This document shows, piece by piece, positions 42,888 to 51,051 of a DNA stretch of 64,000 nucleotides. A program made the position numbers and the translations under genes. The DNA is from Azospirillum sp. SYSU D00513 (lineage in GTDB: Bacteria; Pseudomonadota; Alphaproteobacteria; Azospirillales; Azospirillaceae): positions 1 to 64,000 of the forward strand of contig NZ_JAFIQV010000029.1 in assembly GCF_017356015.1 (NCBI RefSeq). The letters run 5' to 3'. Positions within the stretch are counted from its first letter, which is position 1, and the number at the start of each line of letters is the position of its first letter. The notes beneath the pieces are model-generated. The model had not been told where the DNA came from, made no database searches, and saw nothing but the letters and a program-made list of their open reading frames with translations.

Positions 42888-42916
42888 CTTGAAGGCCGGG
42901 GCGTCATCCCCATTTA
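42888..42916 (+). promoter_or_regulatory. Sigma-32-like heat-shock promoter of rpoH
   Basis: CTTGAA (42888-42893), 14 bases, CCCCATTTA (42908-42916). It matches both the E. coli sigma-32 consensus and, counted to CATTTA, the alphaproteobacterial CTTG-N17-type spacing. The leader to the rpoH start is about 145 bases. Confidence 0.7.
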
Positions 42917-43068
42917 TGTATTCGTTCCCGACAGATCATCATTGAAACGGCTGGTCCTGGGCCACAGCAGCCGACCCTTCCCTCCCCATTCGTCCGAGCG
43001 GCTGAGACGATGGCGACCTGAAGGGCGGACAGGCAGGACAATCGAGCGTGTCGGGTCAGGAGACATCA

Positions 43069-43965
43069 TTGACTGAACCGTTCGTTTCCGACGAGCCTCT
43101 GAACCTCTATCTCAAGGACGCCCGCAAGTACGACTATCTGACGCCCGAGCAGGAGCGCGACTATGCCCAGCGCTGGCACGACCGGCAGGACCGCCGTGCG
43201 CTGGACAAGCTGATCGGTAGCCACCTGCGGCTGGTGTTCAAGATGGCGCGCGGTTTCCAGGGCTACGGCCTGCCGCTCGCCGACCTCGTGGCGGAGGGCA
43301 ACGTCGGCCTGATGCAGGCCGCGCAGAAGTTCGAGCCCGAGAAGGGCTTCCGCTTCGCGACCTACGCGTCCTGGTGGATCCGTGCGGCGATCCAGGAGTA
43401 TGTGCTGCACAACTGGTCGCTCGTGAAGATCGGCACGACGGCGGCGCAGAAGAAGTTGTTCTTCAGCCTGCGGCGGCTCAAGGCCCGCATGCAGGAGCTG
43501 GACAACGGCGACCTGTCGCCGGAGACCGTCGACTTCATCGCGACCGAGCTGAGCGTGCCCCGGGAAGAGGTGGTGGAGATGAACCGCCGCCTGTCCATGG
43601 ACAGCTCCCTCAACGCCCCCTTCGGGGAGGACGGCGACGCGGAGTGGCAGGACCAGCTCACCGATGACCGGGCCAGCCAGGAAGCCGTCGTCGCCGACGC
43701 GGAGGAGCGCAAGGAGCGGCTGGACTTCCTGAAGCTCGGGCTCGACGCGCTGGACGACCGCGAGCGGCAGATCCTGGTCGCGCGCCGTCTGGCCGAGGAG
43801 CCGCTGACCCTGGAGGAGCTGAGCCAGCGCTTCCACGTGTCGCGCGAGCGCGTCCGGCAGCTTGAGGTTCGTGCGTTCGAAAAGGTGCAGAAGGCCGTCA
43901 TGGCCCGCGCCAAGCAGCAACAGATCGCGACGACCAACCAGGCCCGCGAATGGATCCGCGCCTGA
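43069..43965 (+). CDS. rpoH: RNA polymerase sigma factor RpoH (sigma-32)
   Basis: 298 residues from a TTG at 43069 (first residues LTEPFVSDEPLNLYLKDARK), which has AGGAG six bases upstream. A GTG at 43048 would add seven residues but is less well placed. Region 2 reads GLMQAAQKFEPEKGFRFATY and ASWWIRAAIQEYVL; the RpoH-specific box is QKKLFFSLRRLK; region 4 is TLEELSQRFHVSRERVRQLE. It directs transcription of chaperone and protease genes. Azospirillum-type genomes carry several rpoH genes, so this may be an RpoH2-like paralogue. It is 23 bases before hflX. Confidence 0.93.
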   Translation: MTEPFVSDEPLNLYLKDARKYDYLTPEQERDYAQRWHDRQDRRALDKLIGSHLRLVFKMARGFQGYGLPLADLVAEGNVGLMQAAQKFEPEKGFRFATYASWWIRAAIQEYVLHNWSLVKIGTTAAQKKLFFSLRRLKARMQELDNGDLSPETVDFIATELSVPREEVVEMNRRLSMDSSLNAPFGEDGDAEWQDQLTDDRASQEAVVADAEERKERLDFLKLGLDALDDRERQILVARRLAEEPLTLEELSQRFHVSRERVRQLEVRAFEKVQKAVMARAKQQQIATTNQAREWIRA

Positions 43966-43988
43966 CGCGCGGGACTGAAAAGGATCGT

Positions 43989-45344
43989 ATGACCACCCAT
44001 CACGGAACTGATCTCGGTACCGTTCGGGCGCGCGCCGGCAATGGCCGCGCCCTCATTCTCCACCCGGTCCTGCGCGGGGCCGAAACCGACCGCAGCCCGG
44101 AGGCCTCCCTGGAGGAGGCCGTCGGCCTCGCGGCGGCCATCGAGCTGGAGGTGGCGCACGCCGCCGTCGTCAAGCTCAACCAGCCGCGCCCGGCCACCCT
44201 TCTGGGCGGCGGCGTCATCGAACAGTATGCGGCCCTGCTGGCCGAGGCGCGGGAGCGGGGCGAGGACATCGATCTCGTCATCCTCGACCACGCCCTGACC
44301 CCGGTGCAGCAGCGCAACCTGGAAAAGGCGTTCCAGGCCAAGGTCATCGACCGCACCGGCCTGATCCTGGAGATCTTCGGCGAGCGCGCCCGCACGCACG
44401 AAGGCCAGCTCCAGGTCGAGCTGGCGGCGCTGAGCTACCAGAAGTCGCGCCTCGTGCGGTCCTGGACCCACTTGGAGCGGCAGCGCGGCGGCTTCGGCTT
44501 CCTGGGCGGCCCCGGTGAATCCCAGCTCGAGATGGACCGGCGCCTGATTGGCGACCGGATCATCAAAATCAAGAAGGAGCTGGAGGAGGTCCGGCGCACC
44601 CGCGGCCTGCACCGCAAGGCGCGCGCCAAGGTGCCCTATCCGGTGGTGGCTCTGGTCGGCTACACCAACGCCGGCAAGTCTACCCTGTTCAACCGGATGG
44701 CCGGCGCCGACGTGTTCGCCAGGAACCTGCTGTTCGCCACGCTCGACCCGACCATGCGGTCGATCGGGCTGCCGACGGGCCGCAAGGTGATCCTGTCCGA
44801 CACGGTGGGCTTCATCTCCGACCTGCCGACCCATCTGATCGCGGCCTTCCGCGCCACGCTGGAGGAGGTTCAGTCGGCGGACATCATCCTGCACGTCCGC
44901 GACATCGCGCATCCCGACACCGAGGCCCAGAAGGCCGACGTGGAGGCGATCCTGCGCGATCTCGGCATCGACCCGGAGCATGACGCCCGGGTGATTGAGG
45001 TCGCCAACAAGATCGACGCGCTGGACGCGGAGGCGCACGATGCGGCCATCGCACGGACCGAGCGTTCCGACAGCGCCTGCGCGGTGTCGGCCGTCACGGG
45101 CGAGGGTCTGGACCGGCTCTTCGCCATCCTCGACCGCCGCATGACGGCGGGCCGCGAGGTGGTGGAGATGGACGTGGAGCACGCCGACGGCGCCACGCTC
45201 GCCTGGCTCTACGCCCACGGCGAGGTGCTGGACCGCCGCGACGACGACCGCCATGCCCACCTGCAAGTCGCCATCGAGCCGGCCCTGCTGGCCCGCATGG
45301 CCAAGCAGGGCGGCGGCGCCCGCATGGCACGCCATGCGGCCTGA
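43989..45344 (+). CDS. hflX: Ribosome-splitting GTPase HflX
   Basis: 451 residues from the ATG at 43989, AAAGGA upstream. N-terminal HflX domain with LLGGGVIEQYAALLAEARER and the glycine-rich linker LERQRGGFGFLGGPGESQLE. GTPase motifs: G1 GYTNAGKST, G3 DTVGF, G4 NKID. HflX rescues stalled ribosomes, notably in heat stress, which fits its place behind rpoH. Cotranscribed with rpoH and closed by a terminator. Confidence 0.95.
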   Translation: MTTHHGTDLGTVRARAGNGRALILHPVLRGAETDRSPEASLEEAVGLAAAIELEVAHAAVVKLNQPRPATLLGGGVIEQYAALLAEARERGEDIDLVILDHALTPVQQRNLEKAFQAKVIDRTGLILEIFGERARTHEGQLQVELAALSYQKSRLVRSWTHLERQRGGFGFLGGPGESQLEMDRRLIGDRIIKIKKELEEVRRTRGLHRKARAKVPYPVVALVGYTNAGKSTLFNRMAGADVFARNLLFATLDPTMRSIGLPTGRKVILSDTVGFISDLPTHLIAAFRATLEEVQSADIILHVRDIAHPDTEAQKADVEAILRDLGIDPEHDARVIEVANKIDALDAEAHDAAIARTERSDSACAVSAVTGEGLDRLFAILDRRMTAGREVVEMDVEHADGATLAWLYAHGEVLDRRDDDRHAHLQVAIEPALLARMAKQGGGARMARHAA

Positions 45345-45369
45345 GAAGGGCTCGCGGGTTTCAAAATTG

Positions 45370-45401
45370 AAAGGGCTGCCGGAAACGGCGGCCCTTTTTT
45401 T
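45370..45401 (+). terminator. Intrinsic terminator after hflX
   Basis: Twelve-base stem (45370-45381 with 45386-45397, one G-U pair), GAAA loop and T7 at 45395-45401. Confidence 0.92.
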
Positions 45402-45535
45402 ACTTCCTGCGGAAAGGGGCCAGGGCATCGCAACCCAGCCTTTCCAGAACGATGGCCCCTGCGCGCTGTTGGTGCCGGTCTGCAGATGACGTCCGCCAAC
45501 CGAAACGCCCCCAACTGAAACGGAGATCCCCGACC

Positions 45536-46411
45536 ATGCCCACGCCCGACGCGTCGAAATCCGGAAGCTTCAAAATCGGCGGGGAGATTGCCGTCAACCG
45601 GCTCGGCTTCGGTGCCATGCGGATCACCGGACGGGGGATCTGGGGGGAGCCGGCCGACCGGGCGGAGGCGCTCCGCACGCTGAAGCGGCTGCCCGACCTC
45701 GGCGTGACCTTCATCGACACGGCGGACTCCTACGGGCCGGACGTGTCGGAGGAGCTGATCCGGGAGGCGCTGCATCCCTATGCCGGGACGCTGGTCGCCA
45801 CCAAGGGCGGGCTGGTGCGCACCGGGCCGGACCGCTGGATTCCGCTGGGCCGGCCGGAATACCTGATCCAGGAGGCGCACCGCAGCCTGCGCAAGCTGGC
45901 GGTGGAGCGGATCGGGCTGTGGCAGCTCCACCGCATCGACCCGACCGTGCCGCGCGACGAGCAGTTCGGGGCCATCCGCTCGCTCATCGACGACGGGATC
46001 ATCCGCCACGCCGGCCTCAGCGAGGTGTCCGTTGCGGACATCGAGGCGGCTTCGAAGGTCTTCCCGGTCGCGACCGTGCAGAACCGCTACAACCTCGTGG
46101 ACCGCACGAGCGAGGCGGTGCTGGACCATTGCGCCGCGAACGGCATCGGCTTCATCCCCTGGTACCCGCTGGCGGCGGGCGACCTCGCCAAGCCCGGCTC
46201 GCTGCTGGACAGCATCGCCAGGCAACATGGCGCCTCGCCGGGCCAGATCGCGCTCGCCTGGATACTCAAGCGCAGCCCGGTCATGCTGCCCATCCCCGGC
46301 ACCTCCAAGGTGGGGCACCTGGAAGAGAATGTCGCGGCGGCGGACATCACGCTGACGGACGAGGAGTTCGCGGCACTCGACCGCGCCGGCAAGGCGCAGC
46401 ACGAGGGGTGA
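45536..46411 (+). CDS. Aldo/keto reductase
   Basis: 291 residues from the ATG at 45536, GGAGA nine bases upstream. AKR fold: RLGFGAMRITGRGIWGEP, catalytic Asp/Tyr in FIDTADSYGPD, Lys in VATKGG, and NADPH-site IPGTSKVGHLEENVAA. The group reduces aldehydes and ketones; this subgroup (YajO/Tas-like) has broad or unknown substrates. Transcribed alone after the hflX terminator. Confidence 0.9.
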   Translation: MPTPDASKSGSFKIGGEIAVNRLGFGAMRITGRGIWGEPADRAEALRTLKRLPDLGVTFIDTADSYGPDVSEELIREALHPYAGTLVATKGGLVRTGPDRWIPLGRPEYLIQEAHRSLRKLAVERIGLWQLHRIDPTVPRDEQFGAIRSLIDDGIIRHAGLSEVSVADIEAASKVFPVATVQNRYNLVDRTSEAVLDHCAANGIGFIPWYPLAAGDLAKPGSLLDSIARQHGASPGQIALAWILKRSPVMLPIPGTSKVGHLEENVAAADITLTDEEFAALDRAGKAQHEG

Positions 46412-46425
46412 GCCGGGCGGGGCTG

Positions 46426-46554
46426 AGCCGGGATGGGGTGGCCCTCGCCCGGCCGGCGTCCGGCTGTATCGTTGCGAAAAGCGCTACCCGTGCACGGCCG
46501 GGGCGACAAGCGCGGTATTCGGTAGCAAACACACCCAGGGCGGAGAGGGGCTGA
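46426..46554 (+). pseudogene. Remnant of a chorismate-lyase-like gene (3' end)
   Basis: A short open stretch ends in RYSVANTPRAERG and a stop. It is nearly the C-terminus of the intact chorismate-lyase-like gene at 47525-48079 (RYSAANTPKAR, opposite strand). At DNA level 46513-46541 is the reverse complement of 47532-47560 with 27 of 29 bases equal. An upstream DGVALA may echo the family's dG-P-LA motif, but the rest has decayed. The remaining spacer up to 46725 holds nothing recognisable. Confidence 0.45.
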
Positions 46555-46725
46555 TCTGGCCCGACATACGCCTTCCGACGAAAGCTTCGTGACTCTTCCA
46601 GTTGCTTTGGCGTGCTCGCTCCAGTAGCGCCCAGGCTCAGGTGCGCAACATAATGATGCGTGAGAGTCGCTGTTCCTCGGCGCGTCCAATGCTCCATACT
46701 CCTTTGAACCATAGGGAGCGCAGGC

Positions 46726-47031
46726 ATGGGTTGGAGGCCGTACCATAGCGAGGAGGAGCGCCGAAAGGCGTGGCGCCAGGAACGTCTGCGCCGGTTCGCA
46801 CGGCGCGTGCCGCTGATCCTGCTGACGTTCCTGATCGGGCTGGGTGCCGGCGCGTTGGCGGTTCACCCCTGGTCGCTCTCCGACGCGGTGTTGCACCTGG
46901 TTGCCGCGCCCACCTGTGACGCGGCCCGAGCTGTTGGCCTGACCCCGGCCTTCCGTGGGGAGCCGGGTTACTGGGCATGGCACGACCGGGACGGAAACGG
47001 GGTGGCATGCGCGGGGCGGGCGGCGAGCTGA
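46726..47031 (+). CDS. Membrane-anchored Excalibur-domain protein
   Basis: 101 residues from the ATG at 46726, GGGAG upstream. A basic N-terminus (RRKAWRQERLRRFARR) precedes one membrane helix (VPLILLTFLIGLGAGALAV). The C-terminal 35 residues are an Excalibur calcium-binding domain: CDAARAVGLTPAFRGEPGYW, then the DxDxDG-like HDRDGNGVACAG with two cysteines. Orientation suggests the domain is periplasmic. Excalibur domains are often next to nucleases or on surface proteins; role here unknown. Confidence 0.85.
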   Translation: MGWRPYHSEEERRKAWRQERLRRFARRVPLILLTFLIGLGAGALAVHPWSLSDAVLHLVAAPTCDAARAVGLTPAFRGEPGYWAWHDRDGNGVACAGRAAS

Positions 47032-47035
47032 TTTG

Positions 47036-47467
47036 CTACTGCGCCGCCTTCCATGCGGCCGCCTTCCCATCGGACACCCGCTCGACCAACCCCGCCGACT
47101 GCCGGGCGAGGCAGTCGTGGACCATCTTGCCGACACGGTGGACGGTGCGGGCGTCTTCCGGATCAAGACCCCGGCGCTTCATCGGCTCGACCGAAAGGGC
47201 CTTCACGGAGAGCGGCGCCGGAGCGGTGCGGAGGACGTCCAGCAGGAGCCGGGGCAGCTTGCCCGGACGGAACCATCCATTGCGTCGGCGGACGGCCTTG
47301 GGTGCGATTGCCTCCGACTCCACCTTGGGGGCGTAGAGACGAAGCACGGCGTCTATGTGGACCTAGTCGGCCCGGTGCTGGGCGATCCGCTTCTCCAGGT
47401 CGGCGATGACGTCAGACAGCTCGGCGCGCTTGGAGGTTCGGCCCGATATCATGAAGGTGTCGCCCAT
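47036..47467 (-). pseudogene. Conserved hypothetical gene interrupted by an amber stop
   Basis: Reading from the ATG at 47467 (MGDTFMISGRTSKRAELSDV), the frame meets TAG at 47365-47363 after AQHRAD and then continues without shift as VHIDAVLRLYAPKVESEAI to 47036. The whole reads as one 143-residue protein of a family common in Rhodospirillales, with a coiled-coil start, a leucine or similar residue where the stop now lies, and a winged-helix-like C-terminal part (PAPLSVKALSVE, then RTVHRVGKMVHDCLARQSAG). A GTG at 47347 could restart translation. Function of the family is unknown. Confidence 0.7.
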
Positions 47468-47524
47468 GGCCTCCTCTCGGGAAGGGAAAGGGCAAACAGG
47501 GTAGTGAAATCAAGGGCTTGAACG

Positions 47525-48079
47525 CTATCGGGCCTTGGGTGTGTTTGCTGCCGAATACCGGACAAGCGTCGAAAAGTAGCGCTCGCGTACGAAGGCCAGC
47601 GGCATTCCCGCTTCGCTGTACACAACCGCCTCATGCTCCAGAACCGGTGTGGGAGAGTTCGGCCTGTCTTCGATGGGCAGCAGAGTTCTGACCTTGAAGG
47701 TCCGCCTGAAGGGATTGAGCGGCGCGACGACCGTCCCGAACGGCAGGTCCTCATGCTCCAATGTGTTCCTGATCTCGTCCGGCAGCGAGGACGGTATGAA
47801 CCAGTTCGAGGCTTGAGACAGAAGAACCTCGCCACGGAGCAGCTGGACGCGGCGGTAGCCGACAGCGTCGTACAGGCTCACATTCAAAGCCCTGGCGATC
47901 TTCCGGCCGACCACGTGGCTCGGTCGTCTTTTCAGTGTGACCGCCCTGATGGCGCCGGTCGAAATGCCGTTCTCATTGCACCAGATGAAGAGGGCTCCCG
48001 TCGCGGTCCGTCCCGCCACGATGCGGTCGCTCAGTTGCCGGACGCGTGCGGCGGCTTCCCCTGCATCGATCGGCGACAT
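47525..48079 (-). CDS. Chorismate pyruvate-lyase/UTRA-fold-like protein
   Basis: 184 residues from the ATG at 48079, AGGAC six bases upstream. The C-terminal two-thirds follow the chorismate-lyase/UTRA pattern: LLRGEVLLSQASNWFIPSSL, LEHEDLPFGTVVAPLNPFRR, VLEHEAVVYSEAGMPLAFVR and ERYFSTLV. The N-terminal 60 residues (RQLSDRIVAGRTATGALFIW, then TLKRRPSHVVGRKIARAL) are basic and could be DNA-binding, so a regulator is as likely as an enzyme. Not part of a ubiquinone operon. Its 3' end is duplicated in inverted form at 46513-46541. Confidence 0.7.
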   Translation of the reverse strand: MSPIDAGEAAARVRQLSDRIVAGRTATGALFIWCNENGISTGAIRAVTLKRRPSHVVGRKIARALNVSLYDAVGYRRVQLLRGEVLLSQASNWFIPSSLPDEIRNTLEHEDLPFGTVVAPLNPFRRTFKVRTLLPIEDRPNSPTPVLEHEAVVYSEAGMPLAFVRERYFSTLVRYSAANTPKAR

Positions 48080-48261
48080 GGGTCGTCCTGCTCTCCTCTC
48101 ATATCCTGAAGAAGGTTTTCCCTCCGGGGCGCGGACCTTCATGCCCGGAGCCGATCCGAGATCGGCAAGGGGGCGCCTCAGCGGCTTCTCCGCCCATCAG
48201 GCCAGCTCACATGCCCTCGCTGGTCAACCGGTTTTCGCCAGCGGGCCAGCCTCTTGGGTGA

Positions 48262-49431
48262 TCATGCCACCGCCATTTCCGGATCGCGGAATCTCTGTTG
48301 AATGCCTGCTATGGCCGATGGGTCGCACAGCAACGCCTCGACGCAATCCGGGTCCCACAACCGCCCCGCCTGCTCGCGAAGGAACGTCATCGCGGCGTCG
48401 TTGGTCCAAGCGTCTTTGTATGGGCGTTTCGATGTCAATGCATCGAAGACATCCGCGACCGCAACGATCCGTGCCTCCAGAGGAATGGTTATTCCCAAAA
48501 GCCCATTCGGGTATCCGGTGCCGTCGAAGCGCTCATGGTGATAGCCGACGATGTTGCGCAAGAGATCGCGATAGGGCAGTGCCTCCAGTCCGTGATCGCG
48601 CACCATGGAGTCGATAAGCTCCACTCCTTTTGCGACATGAGTCTTCATGATTTCGAACTCATCCGGCGTCAATTTGCCGGGCTTCAGAAGAACGCTGTCG
48701 GGAATCGCCACCTTTCCCAAATCGTGCAGGGGAGCATACTGATAAACATACTCAACATATTCGTCTGACAGATTGCGCTTTGCCGCGATGCGCTGGGCGA
48801 TGAGTTCCGCGTAATGCCCCATGCGGTCAAGGTGGGCGGCTGTCTCCTCATCTCGATACTGGCTCACCTGCAACGCCGTGCGCACGGCAGCCAGCATACC
48901 GCGCTGGCTGGTGATGTTGCTCACGACAAGGACATCAATGAGACGGCGGAAAGGAGTCAGAGCGGACAATACTGGTTCGGAGAAAAAGTTGGAAATACGG
49001 GAATTGAAAAAGATAAATCCGTAAAGAACGCCGTCACGATGCACGCGGACGACGTACCGTGACCGAAACCCATGCTGAACCAGCCTCTTGGTCTGGCTGC
49101 TGCCATGCGGGTGTGAGATGGGATCGATTGCGTTGTCAATCCGAGGCCGCCCTGACTGCGCCACGGCAACGAGCGCAGGGTGGTTGCTCAGTTTGTCGTT
49201 TATACGCTCCAAGGGGCGGGGACCGATGTTCGATTCCAGGAAGGTGCGAAGGTGATCTGATTTGGAATCGTATAGTGCGACTGAAATACGGTGCAGCTCT
49301 TCAAGCTCCGGCTGCTCTCGGGCGTCATGGTGCAGCGCGTTGAATTGATCGTCCAATCGCCCAGCCACATTGATCCATGGGTCATCGTCCAGAATGGAAG
49401 CGGACGATCCTGTATCGCTCTGAAAAATCAT
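48262..49431 (-). CDS. HD-GYP domain protein (putative cyclic-di-GMP phosphodiesterase)
   Basis: 389 residues from the ATG at 49431, which has GGAG eight bases upstream. The N-terminal 190 residues are a sensory region resembling a GAF fold (VVRVHRDGVLYGFIFFNSR) without clear membrane segments. The HD-GYP domain covers about 200-370: metal ligands in APLHDLGKVAIPD and the signature HHERFDGTGYPNG, then RIVAVADVFDALTSKRPYK. All key motifs are intact, so hydrolysis of cyclic di-GMP is likely. Transcribed alone. Confidence 0.92.
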   Translation of the reverse strand: MIFQSDTGSSASILDDDPWINVAGRLDDQFNALHHDAREQPELEELHRISVALYDSKSDHLRTFLESNIGPRPLERINDKLSNHPALVAVAQSGRPRIDNAIDPISHPHGSSQTKRLVQHGFRSRYVVRVHRDGVLYGFIFFNSRISNFFSEPVLSALTPFRRLIDVLVVSNITSQRGMLAAVRTALQVSQYRDEETAAHLDRMGHYAELIAQRIAAKRNLSDEYVEYVYQYAPLHDLGKVAIPDSVLLKPGKLTPDEFEIMKTHVAKGVELIDSMVRDHGLEALPYRDLLRNIVGYHHERFDGTGYPNGLLGITIPLEARIVAVADVFDALTSKRPYKDAWTNDAAMTFLREQAGRLWDPDCVEALLCDPSAIAGIQQRFRDPEMAVA

Positions 49432-49881
49432 GAAAATCGCTCCGAACATTATGGCGTTGTGCTTAAGGCTGGTACCGGTCCGAACCAATATGTCCGAAAA
49501 GCCCCATCACCTTCTCCCGCAAGGAAATGCGTTTTTGGCAAATTCCTTAAGACTTCCGATTGAACCCTTCCCCCGGCGCCGCGACGCGTTCCATCCCGCT
49601 CGGGGCTGGCCAGCCTCTGAAGGGCGCTCCAAAGCTGATACGGAGGAGTTGGCGCGAGGGTTTGAATTTCCTGATTTTTTCATCAACCTCTTGGGTAGCC
49701 GATGCATCTCGATGCCATCGCCGCTCAACCCGAAGAGCATAGTGCATGGCCCGGTGGCTGCGTTGACATGGATCAACGCGTTATCCCGCACCCGGGCTGG
49801 ACGGTGGCATCAGCATGCTCCGCTGCGCACGGACTTGCATGCCGAGGCCAGCCCGATCAGGGCCGGCCCCGGTGCCGGGCC
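49432..49881. other. Intergenic region upstream of the HD-GYP gene
   Basis: 450 bases with no credible gene; the small open frames lack ribosome binding sites and family resemblance. It contains an FNR/FixK-like palindrome at 49763-49776, and the 3' part follows the terC stop. Base composition near 49430-49560 is less G+C-rich, as expected for a promoter region. Confidence 0.5.
49763..49776. promoter_or_regulatory. FNR/FixK-like box (TTGAC-N4-ATCAA)
   Basis: TTGACATGGATCAA fits the alphaproteobacterial anaerobox TTGAY-N4-RTCAA. It lies 332 bases upstream of the HD-GYP start and 105 upstream (plus direction) of terC's stop. That distance is long, so regulatory use is uncertain. Confidence 0.35.
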
Positions 49882-50868
49882 TTACGCCGTTTTTCCCTTC
49901 AGGCCGCGCGTCTTCCAGAGCGACCAGGCGACGCCCGCGCTGAGGATGAGCATCGTGATGGCGAGGCTCCAGTTCGGCGGAAACTTGCCGCCATCGAACC
50001 CGGCGATGTCGGCGATGAAGATCTTCGAGCCGATGAACACCAGAAGCACGCTGAGGGCGTATTTCAGGTAATGGAACCGATGGACCATCGCCGAAAGCGC
50101 GAAGTAGAGGGCGCGAAGGCCGAGGATGGCGAAAATGTTCGAGGTGTAGACGATGAAGGGATCGGTCGTGATCGCGAAGATCGCCGGCACGCTGTCCACC
50201 GCGAAGACGAGATCGACCGTCTCGACCATCATTAAGGCGAGGAAGAGCGGCGTCATGTACCAGGCCATCTTCCCCGTCACCGGGTCCGCTTTCTTAACCC
50301 AGAACCGGTCGCCGTGCAGTTCGTCCGCAACCCGGAAGCGCTTTCGGACGATCCGCAGCAGGGGATTGTCGCCGACGTCAGGCTTCTTGTCGGCCATGAT
50401 CCACATCTTCACGCCCGTGAAGATCAAGAAGAGAGCGAAGATGTAGAGCAGCCAGGAGAACTCGGCCACGAGGGTGGCGCCGAGCCCGATCATGATGCCG
50501 CGCAACACGATCACGCCCAGGATGCCCCAGAAAAGCACCCGGTGCTGATAGACGCGCGGCACGGCGAAGTAGCTGAAGATCATCGCGATGACGAAGACAT
50601 TGTCCATCGCGAGCGACTTCTCGACCACGAAGCCGGTCAGATACTCCTTGCCGGATTGCAGGCCGAGCTGCCACCAGATCCAGCCGCCGAAGGCGACGCC
50701 GAGCGCGATGTAGAAGGCGGAAAGGGCGAGGCTCTTCTTGACGCCGATCTCGCCCTGTTTCCGGTTCAGGACACCGAGATCGAGCGCCAGAAGAGTTGCG
50801 ACGACACTCAGGAAGACAAGCCACATCCATACCGGCTTCGTCAGCCAGTCATAGAACAACAGTTCCAT
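49882..50868 (-). CDS. TerC/Alx family membrane protein
   Basis: 328 residues from the ATG at 50868 (MELLFYDWLTKPVWMWLVFL), GAGGGG upstream. Nine membrane segments with the TerC hallmarks: LDLGVLNRKQGEIGVKKSLA, VVEKSLAMDNVFVIAMIFSY and the second acidic motif VETVDLVFAVDSVPAIFAI. Relatives (Alx, MeeF) export manganese and help metallate exported enzymes. Inner membrane. No yybP-ykoY-type riboswitch could be recognised in the 183 bases upstream. Confidence 0.92.
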   Translation of the reverse strand: MELLFYDWLTKPVWMWLVFLSVVATLLALDLGVLNRKQGEIGVKKSLALSAFYIALGVAFGGWIWWQLGLQSGKEYLTGFVVEKSLAMDNVFVIAMIFSYFAVPRVYQHRVLFWGILGVIVLRGIMIGLGATLVAEFSWLLYIFALFLIFTGVKMWIMADKKPDVGDNPLLRIVRKRFRVADELHGDRFWVKKADPVTGKMAWYMTPLFLALMMVETVDLVFAVDSVPAIFAITTDPFIVYTSNIFAILGLRALYFALSAMVHRFHYLKYALSVLLVFIGSKIFIADIAGFDGGKFPPNWSLAITMLILSAGVAWSLWKTRGLKGKTA

Positions 50869-51051
50869 AGCAGGCCCCTCTCGATCACTCCAAAAGCGCC
50901 GCGTCCGCGCAAATGTAGGTTTGATCCGACATCGCAAATGCCGCCGCATCTGCCAGAGGGGCCCGAATCTTCAAAAGACGTGGCGGCGGAAAAATCCGCC
51001 TTCAAGAGGGCGGCGGCGGTTGCTGTCCGATTTTTTCCGCAGGCCGCGGAG

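Larger units (their letters stand above)
46513..47560. repeat. 29-bp inverted repeats flanking about 1 kb
   Basis: Arms 46513-46541 and 47532-47560 match at 27 of 29 positions in inverted orientation. Between them lie the Excalibur-domain gene and a stop-interrupted gene. The right arm is the 3' end of a coding sequence, so this looks like an inverted partial gene duplication rather than transposon termini. Confidence 0.7.

Noticed and set aside
43048..43068. GTG at 43048 as the rpoH start
   Set aside because: The TTG at 43069 has AGGAG at six bases; the GTG has only a weak and distant site. Kept as an alternative.
46513..47560. The 29-bp inverted repeats as ends of a transposon or integron-like cassette
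   Set aside because: The right arm is the conserved 3' end of a coding sequence and no transposase or target duplication is present.
49507..49791. 94-codon minus-strand open frame between the HD-GYP gene and terC
   Set aside because: No ribosome binding site and no pattern of a real protein; treated as spacer.
50869..51051. Possible yybP-ykoY manganese riboswitch before terC
   Set aside because: TerC/Alx genes sometimes carry one, but the expected conserved loops could not be found in the spacer.
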